Shown one piece after another: positions 35,683-54,607 of a DNA stretch of 64,000 nt. The stretch comes from Neckera pumila. Taxonomy: Eukaryota > Streptophyta > Bryopsida > Hypnales > Neckeraceae. The stretch covers positions 17,796,501 through 17,860,500 of the forward strand of contig OZ018417.1 in assembly GCA_963969595.1 (NCBI GenBank), in the 5' to 3' direction. Both the position numbers and the translations under genes were made by a program. The notes beneath the pieces are model-generated. The model saw only the letters and a program-made list of their open reading frames with translations. It was not told the origin of the DNA and did not search any database. Position 1 is the first letter of the stretch; each line of letters begins with the position of its first letter.

Positions 35683-36598
35683 CTTCAAAGTTTTGTCGAC
35701 TCCAAAATTTGGTGCCTCGAACATTTGGGGGTTAAGCACCGGGGAGGGACCAAAGACCAAAGACCACCCCTCCTTAGATGGTCACTTGGTCCACAAAAAC
35801 GCGCCATCCGTGCTCATCGGACAGATTTCATCTCCCTTGAACCCCGGAGACACCACGAGGGACCAGCTCCACATCCGGGATGAGACCACTCCGAAACGAA
35901 TGAAATACCGGATGAAAACGAATGACGGATGGATGAAATAGTAGGCTTCGTCTGCGTGTGAAGAGCGACTTCCGTGCTCTGACGGGCCCCGCTTTGCCTT
36001 GGCCTTTCTTTCCGAGCTTGGAGTGCGCTCTGTTTGGCTTTCTTCCAAGCTTGGATCCCCGTCGATCCCTGCTCATCGCCGCCAATACTCGCAGCTCCTT
36101 CACTGCGAGCATTCGGTTCCGTGCTTTGAAGGTGCCTGTCGTTTTGCTTCTCCTCTCGCATCCAATTTGGTGGATTGAAACTCGTTCGGTTGGGCGATCG
36201 GTGGGAACTGCGGAAGGAAGGTTAGGGTAAGTCTTCCTGAATCGCCTTGATTTCTCGTTTGGTTCGCAGGGAGTGAAATTTTGGAGATACTGATCGATCC
36301 TGGGAGTGATCTGATCTGCTCGTGTTGATTACCATGAATTTGGGTAACCATTCAAGTTGACATGAACCTAGGTTTCGGAGGGATGTGGTTATGACCTTGC
36401 TTTTTTGAGTTTAATGATTACGAGTTTGCTTTTGTGAGTTATGGATGTCTTTTGGGTTGCGTTTCTCAGTTGGAGTTTTGGGTTCTTTGAGTGCAGAGCG
36501 CTTTCTGAGGAGGAGAGGTCTGTTGGCACCGGGAAAGGAGGAGAGCCGGGGTTGAAGTTGGATCTACTTTTCGTTAGAGGCGGGCTGCGGCGAGCGCC
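35683..36598 (+). promoter_or_regulatory. Promoter and 5' leader region of RABE copy B
   Basis: Base composition shifts from AT-rich to balanced near 35750. A candidate 5'-leader intron runs from GTAAGT at 36227 to GTGCAG ending at 36496, about 100 bases before the ATG at 36599. No TATA box stands out clearly. The leader is inferred from splice-like signals only. Confidence 0.45.
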
Positions 36599-39492
<2,894 letters not shown>

Positions 39493-40658
39493 ATGCTCAT
39501 TTATCTTTTTTATTCCCGGTGCCATTTGTACCCACTTTAATTCATTTCATCCAGAGGCATTCATTTTTGAATGAGAAGGTTTCTGCAGTTCTTTGGGGGT
39601 TTCAGTTGGGTTCTTAGATCATGTGAATACGTAACTTGTAGTTGGTGATTCCGGGTTGTCACTCAAAGTTGCCTACTGTTGTTTCCTTGTGACAAGTCGT
39701 AAAATCAGGTCACATTTTTTGTGGTGTGTACGTTTTTCCGTTGGTTATGGAGGTCGTTATTGCTTGAGCAAATAGCACGATTTATTTACAAATAAAGTTA
39801 TCTATGAAACTTTGGATCAAGTTATGACCATCTCACATAAATAGCGGAGTTTCTGGATGCCAAATTCTTGAATAGAAGCGAATAGCATACTCAACTGTAA
39901 ACGGTGATCGAGTTACTAGTAAGCCGGCCAATATCCACAGTAGGGTTGGAAACTTTGAATGTTCGGGGATGAAAAATGGAGGATGTATCTCCAGAACCAG
40001 GAAGAATGTGATGATGTCTTGGGGATGCATGAAACAGGGAATCTTCTTCTCTAAGGTCCAAGCTGCCTTCATTGTTCATGGATGAGAATAGATCGATGAA
40101 GCTCCTTTTCCAGCAGCTGTCTTATGAAATTTGGTAGATGAATGGAACTTTGAGTCTTCGTCTCTCCGGCCAGAGCTTCCGCTTCTTCCCGACTCCCGAG
40201 CTCGGAATGTTTTTTCTGGCCGACTCTGTGCTTGTACTGCGCCCGATTCCGCCGACCGCTCCCAAACGGAGTCCACGGAGTCTCTTTCATAGCGACTTCG
40301 GGAGGCGGCGGTCATATTTCTCGACTTTTCCGTTTTCAATTTCGTGGATTCTTTCTTCAATTCCGGGCGAATTGATCTTCGTAGGTGAGAGAGGGAAAAT
40401 CGGAGAGGTTGTTCCCGAGGATGGCGTTTCGTCGATCCGGAGAGAATGTGGGAATGATATGACACACCGGCTGTTGTCGTTACTATTTGCATTTTTCTTG
40501 TGTAGTGAAACCTAGGTTTGTTCAGGTGTTTCGTTGCACATATTTGTACAAGTTAGGAACATTTTTCTTGTTTCTAATTATCTGCGGAAGGTTGTTATGG
40601 TGCAGGGTTTTGATCATTTGAAAGCTGAGGAAAGGGCTTGGAGGTTTCGACTGGCGTC
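39493..40658 (+). promoter_or_regulatory. Intergenic and 5' leader region of RABE copy C
   Basis: The 1.76-kb gap between the two Rab coding regions ends in a GC-richer zone from about 40140. A candidate leader intron runs from GTGAGA at 40385 to TGCAG ending at 40605. It leaves a short second leader exon before the ATG at 40659. Leader and intron are inferred from splice-like signals. The 138-codon minus-strand frame over this zone (40076-40492) is not supported as a gene. Confidence 0.4.
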
Positions 40659-43913
<3,255 letters not shown>

Positions 43914-46051
43914 ATACTGAAAACTAGGGACTCTTTAGTGAAGGACTGTGATTTTGAAGCTGAGGGGCGAAAGCCCTGGGATTGTGGTATCAACTCAACT
44001 CAAGCCACTATTCGAGCAATGTCGCTGGAAACGATCCCAAGGTCAGGGCATAGGTGGGCTTCGCACTTGAAGTGGAGGTTACGGTAGATTAGGTGGAGTG
44101 TTGGACAAGTTACTCCTTGCATTGAATATTTATGCTTGCTACATTTCCCTATTTTGTGCCCACATTGTGTGAGGTTGTCACTTTTATCTTACTGTAGTAT
44201 GAGATGCTGAAAACATGAGATGGAAATGACCTCTGCAATGGGATGGCTTGCAAACTTAATTTCGAGGTGTCTCTTGTAAGAATCGGCTCTTTTCATTAAC
44301 TGGAAGGCGACATGCTGACAGTCCTGTACTCTTCGATCATTTAAACTTGAAACATCAGAGTTTTTGAAAATACACTGAAAAGCTGGCCCATTATACCAAA
44401 AACAACACTATCAATGTATCTTTGTTGTACATTTGATTTACTTTAGCCCCTAAGCGCCCAGTGCGTATTTACCCTTTTGAACTCATTCCAATCAAATTGT
44501 CATCCAAAACAAGATTCACAGAAACTGACCATACTGATCAGGTAGTGGAGACAGCCCCAGAGCTGTGGGGAAATGGACAAATGATTTTACTGTTCTATTG
44601 AAAAGGTTATAATAATCAAACAGTGCAATCTTTCAATTTTGGGAGGTCAAATTGAGGCACTAAGGTGCTCAGGGGTTAACTTAGGATTTTGTACATAATG
44701 TCAATATCTTAGCTTGTTGTATTTAGATATACATACTTTAAATCCTAAAGTTTCGTACCTATATTTCATCAAAAATCACTCAAAATTTGCTATTTTCAAA
44801 GTTAAGAGAAAAAATGACAAAAAATTGTTTTTTTTGCACATCCAACTATAAGATCTTGCAATAGACTAGAATGAGAGTCATCACACTAGAGAGGCAATAG
44901 AAATATCCTAGGAAGCACAACATGATTGAGCCCAAATTGCAAGAGGGGTTTACATAGATTTCCAACAATTGGAGTTCATACAAGCATGGTTGGATGAAAA
45001 GAATTTGAATGTAGCTTCTTTTAAATGAAAATAAATCTTATGTAATATTTTCTTCCACTTCCACTTCCATTGTGGAAGAACAGTTTCAAAAAAATGTATA
45101 AAATGAAGGTAGACTGATTATAAGATTTTAGTGGTTGAAATGAAACAAATCTTTTTTGCCCCTTGCCATTAGCATACTAGGTCATGGGACTTCAAATATG
45201 TGTAAGAAAATATTTGGAGCACGGAAAGAAACCTCTTTGGAACTTACTTTGGAAACCACACAAAAGTGTTAAATCACATTGAAGATGAAAGGACATTGTT
45301 TTGTGTAAAACACCAAAAATCCTCAAAACAATTGTGGCTTTTGTAGAGTTGAGTTGAACTATATTGACATTTATAGAGGGAAGAAAAAGTTGTCACAAAA
45401 TTTTGGCTTCATTCATGTAGCCTCAAAATTCCATAACTTGAGTCATTTGGCTTCAAAGAATCCCAATGATCACTCAGTTGCACCCTGTATAGTACAACCA
45501 CCTTTTCCAATACTTTCTAATTTTCTATGGAGAAGGATCAACTTTGAAACTTTTTTAGAAAAAATTTGAGTCTTTTGAAAAAAAATCAGCAATATTAAAT
45601 TCTATTTTCATCTTTAAAGAATCAACATGTGGCTAGGTGTACTTAATGGTAGAAGTGACTAAAATGCTAATAAATCTAATGTAGACTTGAAACATGCTGA
45701 TTTGAATGGTGGAAATATAGTAGCAAATCATCTAAACTATATGCACTTTTAATTTTCAAATATTGTGAAAATTTGAGTTTTAAAATGAGTCTCATATGGC
45801 ATTTTTTTCTCGGAGAATTTATGACTACTTGCAAAACAAAACTCCTCATAATTTTACATCATTTATTAGAAGTGAATGGAGAAGAGCTTTCCTTGTAGGT
45901 ATAGATATATTCTTCAAGAAAATTATTTTTACAATTTTTTCAACATCCAGAACTGTAGGAATTTTTTTAAAGTGATTTAAATCTCTAATAACAAAATTAT
46001 TTCTTTTACAAATTAACTTGTTGGAGAATTTAGTACACTCTAACTTCTAAC
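43914..46051. other. 3' flank of RABE C and AT-rich repeat DNA
   Basis: The 3' UTR probably lies within 43914 to about 44350. Beyond this the DNA is AT-rich. TTTAGCCCCTAAGCGCCC at about 44444 and CTCAGGGGTTAA at about 44681 bound a short stub of the TTAACCCCTAAAGG family. Another degenerate copy starts near 44740 (AAATCCTAAAGTTTCG). No further gene is seen. Confidence 0.5.
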
Positions 46052-46698
46052 TTAATCCCTAAAGTTCCTTGACTATGTTCTCACCAAAAATGCTCCAAAA
46101 CTGCCATTTCTAGCACAAGTGCCAAATTTTTGAAAAATATCATTTTTGAACATATGTAACCGTAGGATCTTGTATTACTCTTGTTTGGAAATGTGTGGAA
46201 AAATTTTCAGAAATTTTCAATGTGTAGATTGGAAGATATTAGCGTTTGAAGTGGCAAAAGTCCTTTTTCTGGCCCTGCAAAAAATTGGGCAGCTGTACTT
46301 CACAAGGTCAGATTATTATGAAAAAAATTCTAAAATGGTTGTGCTTCTTTGGATTCATTCTTCAAGGCAAGTTAGCTACATGCTTGAAAATTTCCAGATT
46401 ATTTGGAATTGTAAAACATATAGGAAAAAATAATAAGTAGAAAGAGGTAGAGAATGGTTCAAAACACTAAATTGTTAAGAAGTTAATTATGGAATTGAAA
46501 AATGCCAATCCCAATGGTTGCAATGTTGTAATAAACAATTTATATCTTGCTTTATTTATTTTTTGAAAAATATTAAAAATTGAGTGAAATAAACGGCTTC
46601 AATATTTATTTTAGAGTAGACAATCCATAACTGCCCACAAACTAAAAATCCTTGTAACGTTTGACTCATTGATCAAAATGGAAATGATTCAAAGCTTT

Positions 46699-46773
<75 letters not shown>

Positions 46774-47049
46774 CTAGTATCTAAACCAATTTCAGATTTT
46801 TATTTTTTGAAAAAAGTGATTTTTTTTTATCTGCCCGGACTACTCGGTTATGAAAGAAAGTAACATATTAGGCCATAATTTTTGACTCGTATTTCCAAAT
46901 GTCATGAAATTTGGTGCATATGAAAGATATTCATTGTCCCCACCTTCTATAAAAATTTCAGCCCAAAATATGCAAATCTCCAGTCACACGTACCTACCCA
47001 AAATTTCTATGTTGCCAAAAAATGCATGTTGGTCCTTTAGGGGGGTTAA
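46052..47049 (+). mobile_element. Copy of the TTAACCCCTAAAGG family with internal (AT)n
   Basis: It starts TTAATCCCTAAAGTTCC and ends GGTCCTTTAGGGGGGTTAA, imperfect inverted ends. It matches 54608-55734 along most of its length, including the final TGCCAAAAAATGCATGTTGG-like phrase. A (AT)n run interrupts it at 46701-46771. Non-coding. Confidence 0.75.
46701..46771. repeat. (AT)n microsatellite
   Basis: A continuous AT run of about 71 bases inside the repeat copy at 46052-47049. In the sister copy at the matching place (about 55252) there is only ACATATATTTA, so the run expanded after the copies separated. Confidence 0.97.
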
Positions 47050-47087
47050 TGTGACTATTTAGAAGACAATCATAATAACGGTTATGT

Positions 47088-47342
47088 ATACCAAATAGTG
47101 AAAATAGGTTGCCTTACCAATTAGGTTGCCTTACCTTAGATAAATTACCTCATGACTCAATGCTTGTCCACATGGAAGTGCATGCAACTCTCTCAAACCG
47201 GGCCTTGAACTAGTGTACTAATTGTATGCCATATACATGGCTCTGAATTGAATGCATCATTGTACAGTAGTAGCAAATATTTATACAGTGTGGATTGTTA
47301 CGAAATTAGTGTGGGACAGTCTAATTCCACTATTTTGTGTAG
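47088..47342 (+). mobile_element. Short copy of the ACACAAAATAGTGAAATT-ended family
   Basis: The left end reads CCAAATAGTGAAAATAGGTT and the right end CCACTATTTTGTGTAG. Inside it matches 52192-52724 (GCTTGTCCACATGGAAGTGC, then ACTCTCTCAAACC). It is shorter than that copy, so it is a deleted derivative or the other is expanded. Confidence 0.7.
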
Positions 47343-49190
47343 TTTGAATGTAAGACAAGTGTGACAAGTGTGCTCTCGCAAATGGGCAAGATATTCTGAA
47401 AATGTCATTGAAAAAAAAGGTCATATTAAAAGCGGAACACCCTACTTTACATTACAGTTTTCTAGCAAATTTTGCATCGCAGTCAAGCTCATGTAAAAAA
47501 TTGTACTTTTCGCATTTGTTACTTTAATAAATAAATATCATAAAATTCAAAAAAACAATTTAATGGTTCAGTTCGGTGAATCCCAGGACACTGCAGCAAT
47601 GATGCAATTACCGACTGCACATTCCTCATCATTTTTTCATCATTTTCCATCAGTTCTCCATCAATTTCCCCATAGTAATTATCAAAAAATTTACAAAAAA
47701 AATGGTACTGGTACGACCATCTATGTTTTCTCAAGAATTTCAATTTTTTTTAATTAATTAGTTAATTTTTTTAAAGTGTACAGTACATCAGGTAGTTCAG
47801 AGTCCAGTGAAAAAACCCAGGCCCCATGAGTCATGAGTAGCCCAACTACCTCCTTCAACATGGGTGCTAGTAAATATGCCTCCCTCCCTCAATCTGGGTA
47901 TGATTAGGCAACTAATAAAGGAGTGTAATTGATGACCCCCAATTGATGGGCAGAACCAAAACACGCCCTGCGTTCATGGAGCAAGGCAATTGATGGACTT
48001 GATCAGGAGGGAGGATCTGAAAGTAGGAGTAAGGTAGGAGGTCCATAAATCGCTCATCTAAGAGCTGAAGCTGAATTTTGGGGAGGTAAAACTTCTTAAA
48101 ATATTTTTCAATAAACTTTCCTTGAAAGGCAAGAGAAATTGGCATCTAACCCAAGTTGTTTCACATTTTTTGAAGCTTTGTAGAATTAGTTATGAATTTC
48201 TGAAGTTGCAGAAAAGTGCATTTTTGTGGGCTCGAAAACCGACCACCTCCTCAAATGCACACCACTTGTACATTGGGAAGTGCAAAATGTACCTCTAGAG
48301 CCTGATTGGTTGTAGAACCTGCTCCATTTTAGAACCTCCTACCTTACTACAAACTCGACTCTCCACAGTCGTCCAGGGCGTCTCTACTTACTAGTTACTA
48401 CTCACTAGTCACTAGTCACTACTTACTTACTACTCACTACAGTACTTAACTACTGTAGTAAGAGGTTTACCTTCCTTCCTTTTTCTTTTTCTTTTTACCA
48501 TTTGTCTATTGAGAAAAGTAGGTCTGTTCACTAACAAGTCACCACCGGGCCTGCAAGTACAAATCTCACTGATTTCAGGAATCCAGAGGCCAGACCAAAA
48601 GGTGTTTCATTCTCTTGGCAAGGGTGCCCCCCACCCACATTGCCCTGCTCCTGCTGCTGCTGGTCCTAATTACTTGATTAGCCTGCTGATTAGCCTGCTG
48701 ATTAGTAACTTAATTAATAAGACCCAGCCTATGGAATGGACTACAGTAGTGACTAGTGAGCCTGGGCTGCTGCTGCTGCTGCGGTTTCTCCTCCCAGTTC
48801 CCTAAGTAAGCTTATTCAATCTGTCGGTAAAATAGCTAGCTCTGATTTCCTTGGATTTGTTCAGAGGCTTCAGTTGCAGCAGGCTGGCCGTAACTTAGTA
48901 TTGTGTATTGGACAGTACCAGGGTCCAGGAAATTTCTGAGGATTAGCAGCTAGTTTTGAACTGGTTTCTCAAGTACTGAGTCCGGTTATTTTCTCTCTTT
49001 TTCTCTCTTTTCTATTCAAAACAGAAATTTTAGAACTTTTTCAGTTCAACCGGCTAACTTGTAACTAGTCGGACCCTGGACAGTACACTACACTTCCAGA
49101 CCTGCAGAATTTAGCATCAGCTATGGAAGAGGAAATAGGCAACTGTTGGCCGAGCTGAAAGGGCCGGCATTTTGAGAAATTGAAAGACAA
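47343..49190. other. Intergenic DNA with repeat fragments
   Basis: About 48003-48290 belongs to the family also seen at 2147-2400 and 53210-53480. Around 48390-48450 is a simple tract of ACTAGTCACT/ACTTACTACT units. Around 48600-48800 are CTGCTG runs and GATTAGCCTGCT repeats. No gene is supported. Confidence 0.5.
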
Positions 49191-49316
49191 AGAGCATCTT
49201 CACTGCAACACGCTAAAGCAACACTTCAAATGTTCTGCACCATTGATCTTAGAAGATCAGTGCTGCAAAGCATTTAGAGAGTCACTTCAGCATGTTGCAA
49301 TGGGGCTGTTCTAAGA
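49191..49316. mobile_element. Small foldback element (MITE-like)
   Basis: GAGCATCTTCACTGCAACACGCT at the left pairs imperfectly with GCATGTTGCAATGGGGCTGTTC at the right. The GAGCATC start resembles the element at 33538-33916. Target duplication is unclear. Confidence 0.45.
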
Positions 49317-52191
49317 GTTTGTTTGTTTTTGGTTGTGCTTGACACGATTGAAACGGGTTAGATAATGGTGGAGAGCCGGGAGGATCAAGAGCATTACGGG
49401 ACATAATGTCAAGTCTAATAGTTCATCACCATCGTCCGCTTCTATACATTTCACAAATCTAAAGGTGTAGAAAGAGGATTTAGGGTAATGAGTTATAATG
49501 CTTCTCTAACTATCCAGCGGAGTGGTGACAAATCTACTTTGAAACCCGGACTTGGCATTATGGAAATCCATTGCAAAAAAACTTAGAATTTCAAAAGTTT
49601 CATGGTAGGGGTTAGTTGAAGAAATAGAGATACCTTATCATTATGCTAAACAGCTGAAAAGGCGCATGAACTAGAGGAAAAGAGGGGATTTGTCCAAGAA
49701 GAATGGTTGAGCTTCAATCAAATGACCAATAAGGTATACAACCTATTTCCAACAATGAGTTTGAGTAATCTTTTTTTTTTAAATCAAATTTAGAATGAGT
49801 AGAAATTAAGGAAGTGCAGACTATAATGTGACTTTTTCTTGATGTATAGACAAACCTATTATTTTCTAAGACGCATAAAACAAAAAAATGGTCTTAACAA
49901 CTTCATTAGGTGTCAATGCATTATTTGTCACACAATAATGAAGATCTAAGACCACATCATATTCCCTCATTCATGAAAACAGGTCATCCTATCTTATGCA
50001 AATGGGGCCTTAGTTAGAAATAGGTCGTATACCTTATAAAGCTTTCATTAGTAAAGCCAAAATCTATAAACAAAACTTTAGGCCTTAGATAACAATTGAG
50101 GCCTCTAGAAGACTGCAAGTTATCTTGCGTTCTCAAACTACGGGAACACAAGATATCTGCTAGCTGATGTGGCCGAGACCGTGCCACATCATTTTTGGGA
50201 AAATAAAAATAAAAATTCTAAAAGCCTGTACCGGCTATTCATATAAATGGGCCTGATTTGGAAACAAGCCTGAGACAACCTTTCAATGCCCTAAAATGTC
50301 ATCTAATGCCACTTAACAAATATCTTTAATGTATCTATGTTGTTTATTTTCATCCTAACTAATTTCTTTGTAGTTTTATAATTGTCCTTATTGTTGTTCA
50401 ATCAAAATATTTTAGTTTGTTATTTTTGTCTTGAAGTGTATTGTTATGTATTAAACCTCTAAAGTTCTCGGGGTCATCAAAAATGAGTAAATACTCTAGA
50501 AATTGTCAAAAAATAACAACTTATTAAAATAGGTCTATTGATTAGAATTTACCCACTTTTTTGGAATTTGTAACCATAGGATCTTATTATTGACCAATAT
50601 CCCTATTATAGAACATTCTTGTGGAACAATATACAACTCTTTGTCTAATTAAATATATATATATATATTATTGTTATTGTTATATGAAAAAAAACAAGAA
50701 CCAACAATCACCAATGCAAAAGCTATGCTATTATAGACAATGACATTGGAAAGGACATGATGTGTAAAGGTAGAAGAATCAAATACTATAATTGGAGCTA
50801 GTTATGATCCTCTTATACACAGGTCAAATGATAAACAATAGTAGTATTTCCAATAGTATGTATAGTATTGACTTGAGTAGAAGTCAACATTGTTGCAACA
50901 ATACCATCAATGAATAAAGGCCTTGTAATTTCATGTATGCCAAGCGTCTTCTTTCCTTCTTGACTTGATCATGGATAGTGAAAGCATTTTGTGAAGTTCA
51001 TTTTCATTCCATAAAATTCTAAATACACAAATCTTGTTCTTAATATATAAAGAAACAATAAAGATCAAATGCTTTATAGAAAAAGGCATGTTAATTATAA
51101 TAACACTTATATATATTTTTAATTATCTATTACCATATAATAAATATAGTCGATTAAAATTTTAGTTTACTAAATTTATTTGTCAAACTTAATTTCATGT
51201 ATACTAAAATTGTTACTCAATTTCTATTGCATGACTTTTCATGCCAAGGGAACTTGAGCAAAATTCACCTTCATGCTAAAGGAGCTTAGTTGAAGTCAAT
51301 ACCTACATATAGAATCCAAAAGGAATGAAGATTTCATGAAGCTTGTAATTCACAAGGAAGTGTCAAAGTTGCACAATTATAAAATTGTTATTTTGTGATT
51401 GCATTTTAGACAAAACTGTAGCATGAAAACACCCTTTAAGTATATAAACTTGAATTTTGGATTCTAGTAGGACTTCAGCCTCTAATCAAGGTAGTCACTC
51501 AAAAATGATATGATTTTTGGACCAACAAGTGCATTATTCATTTCTACAATGATGGAGAAAGTCATCCATTGACCACTTTTGGGTTGCAAGCATCTTTACT
51601 AAGGTTAAGAAAATACTTTGATTCTTTTTGTAGAAGGCATTGTATAGGGCTTATTGTCCTATACCTTCAAATGACATCTCCTATAACAACATCTAAGGCA
51701 AGATCACTCAAAACCAATCAAATTCTTTGAAATTGGTAATCATGATTCAATAACCACAAGGTTTGATTTTTTTTAGTTAGACATAAAAAAATTGCAACTG
51801 GATTTAGAAGAAGTCTATGAATGACAATTAGATATAGTATACTAAAGTTATAATAGCAGTAGAAAGGGTGTCTTAATACACCAAGCTCAAATCCTATAGC
51901 TTGATATTCTAAGACACCTCTCTCTGCTAAGTGTAAGAGATCAAAGTTCAATTGACATATTTTCTAAAAATTGGTTTCAATTTTAATCTCTTTATATTGA
52001 ATTTCATGCAAATGAGAATCTACTGCATGTGAAGGTCTGATTGGGTACTCAAGAGCTGGAATTGAATTTCCACGTCAAATTTTCACAGAAACATGTTACT
52101 TCATACCAATCACAAGATGACACATAACACTTTTGCCAAAATGACTTAATTTATGCTAAAGCTGACCTTTACATAGGGTATTTTGATAACG
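49317..52191. other. AT-rich intergenic DNA, no gene seen
   Basis: It includes the MITE relative at 50097-50280 and a short (AT)n near 50647. Other small reading frames lack any recognisable content. Confidence 0.55.
50097..50280 (+). mobile_element. Relative of the GAGGCCTC-ended MITE
   Basis: It starts TTGAGGCCTCTAGAAGACTG and shares GACTGCAAGTTATC and GATGTGGCCGAGACCGTGCC with the minus-strand reading of 6195-6461. The right end is less clear (AAACAAGCCTGAGACAACC). Confidence 0.6.
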
Positions 52192-52724
52192 TCTACACAA
52201 AATAGTGAAATTGGGTTGCCTTAACAATTACGTTGCCTTCACTGAGAGAAGTTAGCTCATGAGCCACTACTTGTCCACATGGAAACGCATGCAATTCTCT
52301 AAACCCGAGCCATGAACAATGCACCAACCCATATCACACATAAGGTGGGTGCACCCAAATGCGCCACAGACCTTAAACCGCCATCTATACTCATTGTATA
52401 TCTCCAAAATCAGTTTTGTACCTATGTGGAAGAAACGCTTTTAGAATCAAACTTTGTTCCTTAATAACTTTTGCATACAGTATCCAAATGCTACGTTCTT
52501 TGGTGCCTTGGAACCTCCTTTCACTTGCCAACAAGACAATATGAAAATTTGATCAGGATAGTAACAAGAACTAGGCATAGTACCAATTTGTGACGGTTTT
52601 GGGTGTACCCACCCTAGTTCCTTCATTACTGCATTCTTTTGTAATGACTGTACATACATACTTGTATAGTGCTGAATGTCAAGAAATTAGTATAAGGCAA
52701 CCTAATTTCACTATTTTGTGTAGA
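52192..52724 (+). mobile_element. ACACAAAATAGTGAAATT-ended DNA transposon, 533 bp
   Basis: The ends TCTACACAAAATAGTGAAAT and ATTTCACTATTTTGTGTAGA are perfect 20-bp inverted repeats; pairing continues imperfectly through GGGTTGCCTTA. It is the longest of three copies in the window (others at 47088-47342 and 62614-62866). No transposase is encoded. The superfamily is not determined; the ends are not canonical for hAT, PIF or CACTA. Confidence 0.8.
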
Positions 52725-54607
52725 GTTTTTAGGCCGGGGATTCATTTTAGGGTACCAACATGATTTTGGATTTGATTCTGAACTTCAGTGCACAAAATTC
52801 AGAAAATGGGAAGGAGGGCCGAGGGGGACAATAATTCAATTCAACAACTTCCAAACCAAACCTTGATTAGTGAGCTGCAGCTCTGCAAACGATCCGCATG
52901 CAGTTCTCTTAATTACGAGCTGACTAATCATAAAATTATGTCCCTGATTAATTGTTACATTATCTGTACAAATTTCGGAAGAAATTAATGATATGAGTGG
53001 GATTCTATTATTTTTTTTCCCACAGATTGTCACATTCATACTTTCGGACATGCGAGAGCATCTTTGCTCTGCGCTGAGATGCCTTCAAGAGCATAATTAC
53101 AGTAATGGGGAATTTGAGAATCTACTTAAGGAACCTGTTACCTTTTCACTCCAAATACAAGAAAGAGAATATTTAAGGTAAAGAGATTATATATTCATAA
53201 AGCACTCAGGCCCTTAAAGCATCCACCTCCTGAAATGTATAATGCTTGTACATTGCTTGCTTTTTGACTGCACTAGCAATGTACATTTTAGGAGGTGGAC
53301 ACTTTTAGTGATAACTGCGTTCAACTTCATATATTCATGACTAATTCCACAGAGCTTCGAAAAATATGGAACAACTTTAATTAGATGCCAATTCCATTTG
53401 CTAAAAAATGTTTCAAGAAGTTTAACCTCCCCAAATTAATTTCAAACTCTTAAATGGACAAGTTAACCTTAGAAGACACAAAATCTCAAATTTGTTCATT
53501 ATGCACAAATCACACGTTGACCAATTATTATATGCTACAAGATGCATACCAAGTGGTTCACATTTACCCTCATTGCATGTACCAAACCAGAAATGTTAAA
53601 ATTCCATCCTAAACCTAGGTGTGGAGCTCTCACTATGAAGAAATTATGCATTTGCTAATGTTGGTGATAATCAACCAATGTTTCTTATTTGGAACAATAG
53701 TGCCTTCAAGCTCTTGCCGCATTGGAGAATATTTGGAGGGAGTCAAGTTCTTAGGTTGAAATGGTATGATAAGAGTGATATATCGCCCAAATAAAAAACA
53801 TTGCATTCAACCTTTAGTATTACAAATTGCATCTCAAAGGTAGCATTTAACTATTGACATCCATGTAGCACAAATAATAGAACTACCTATAGCATTTACT
53901 TCCTTCATATTCATTCAAGGATTGGATTGTTGTTCTACTTCTTTAATCCAATCAAATTCTCTTAGTGATTTGTTCAATTGATACAATGAATTTGGTATTT
54001 CAAAATGTCTTGAAAGAGATTGATTTGATACTCATCTTCTTGCAATTAAACCTTTTAAAGAAAAATTTACCTAATTAATTTTTATTAATTGTGAAGTAGC
54101 AAAAAATCTTGCAAACCAAGTAGAACCTAGAAAATAATTTGTTGTAAGTATAAAATTGATTATAAGAATATACACAACTGGACCACTAGGGATCCTACCC
54201 AAATATCAAATTTTGAATTGTCTCTAGGCCATCTTCATACAAAATTGTAAACCTTAACCTTTTCAACTCTAGATGTTTAAATTTTGAACAATGAGTGAAT
54301 ACAAATATGACTTGTGTATACAATAACTCTTTTTTTCAATCCATCCAAATGTTTGTAAAATTAAGTGTTAGTTCTCTAAATAACAGTTGTATAGAATGAA
54401 TATTCATAATTATGAATTGCAACTTTCCTACTATTCAATGAACATAAAAAAATTTCGTGTCACAATCAACTTATTTGCTTCAAAATACGACCTTCAAAAC
54501 AACTTTAAAAAATAAAAGAGATAAATTTCTTAAGAGGTCACCTAATTATAACTTAACATTCTGAAAATAAGGGATATTTTATAATCATTTTTGTTTGAAA
54601 TTCATCA
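52725..54607. other. Intergenic DNA with one foldback repeat
   Basis: At about 53210-53310 AGCATCCACCTCCTGAAATGTA pairs with an inverted TACATTTTAGGAGGTGGACACT about 60 bases away. Related sequence extends to about 53480 and matches 48003-48290 inverted. No gene is seen. Confidence 0.5.

Noticed and set aside
40076..40492. 138-codon minus-strand frame upstream of RABE copy C
   Set aside because: It overlaps the presumed promoter and leader, is Ser/Arg-rich by composition and has no family resemblance.
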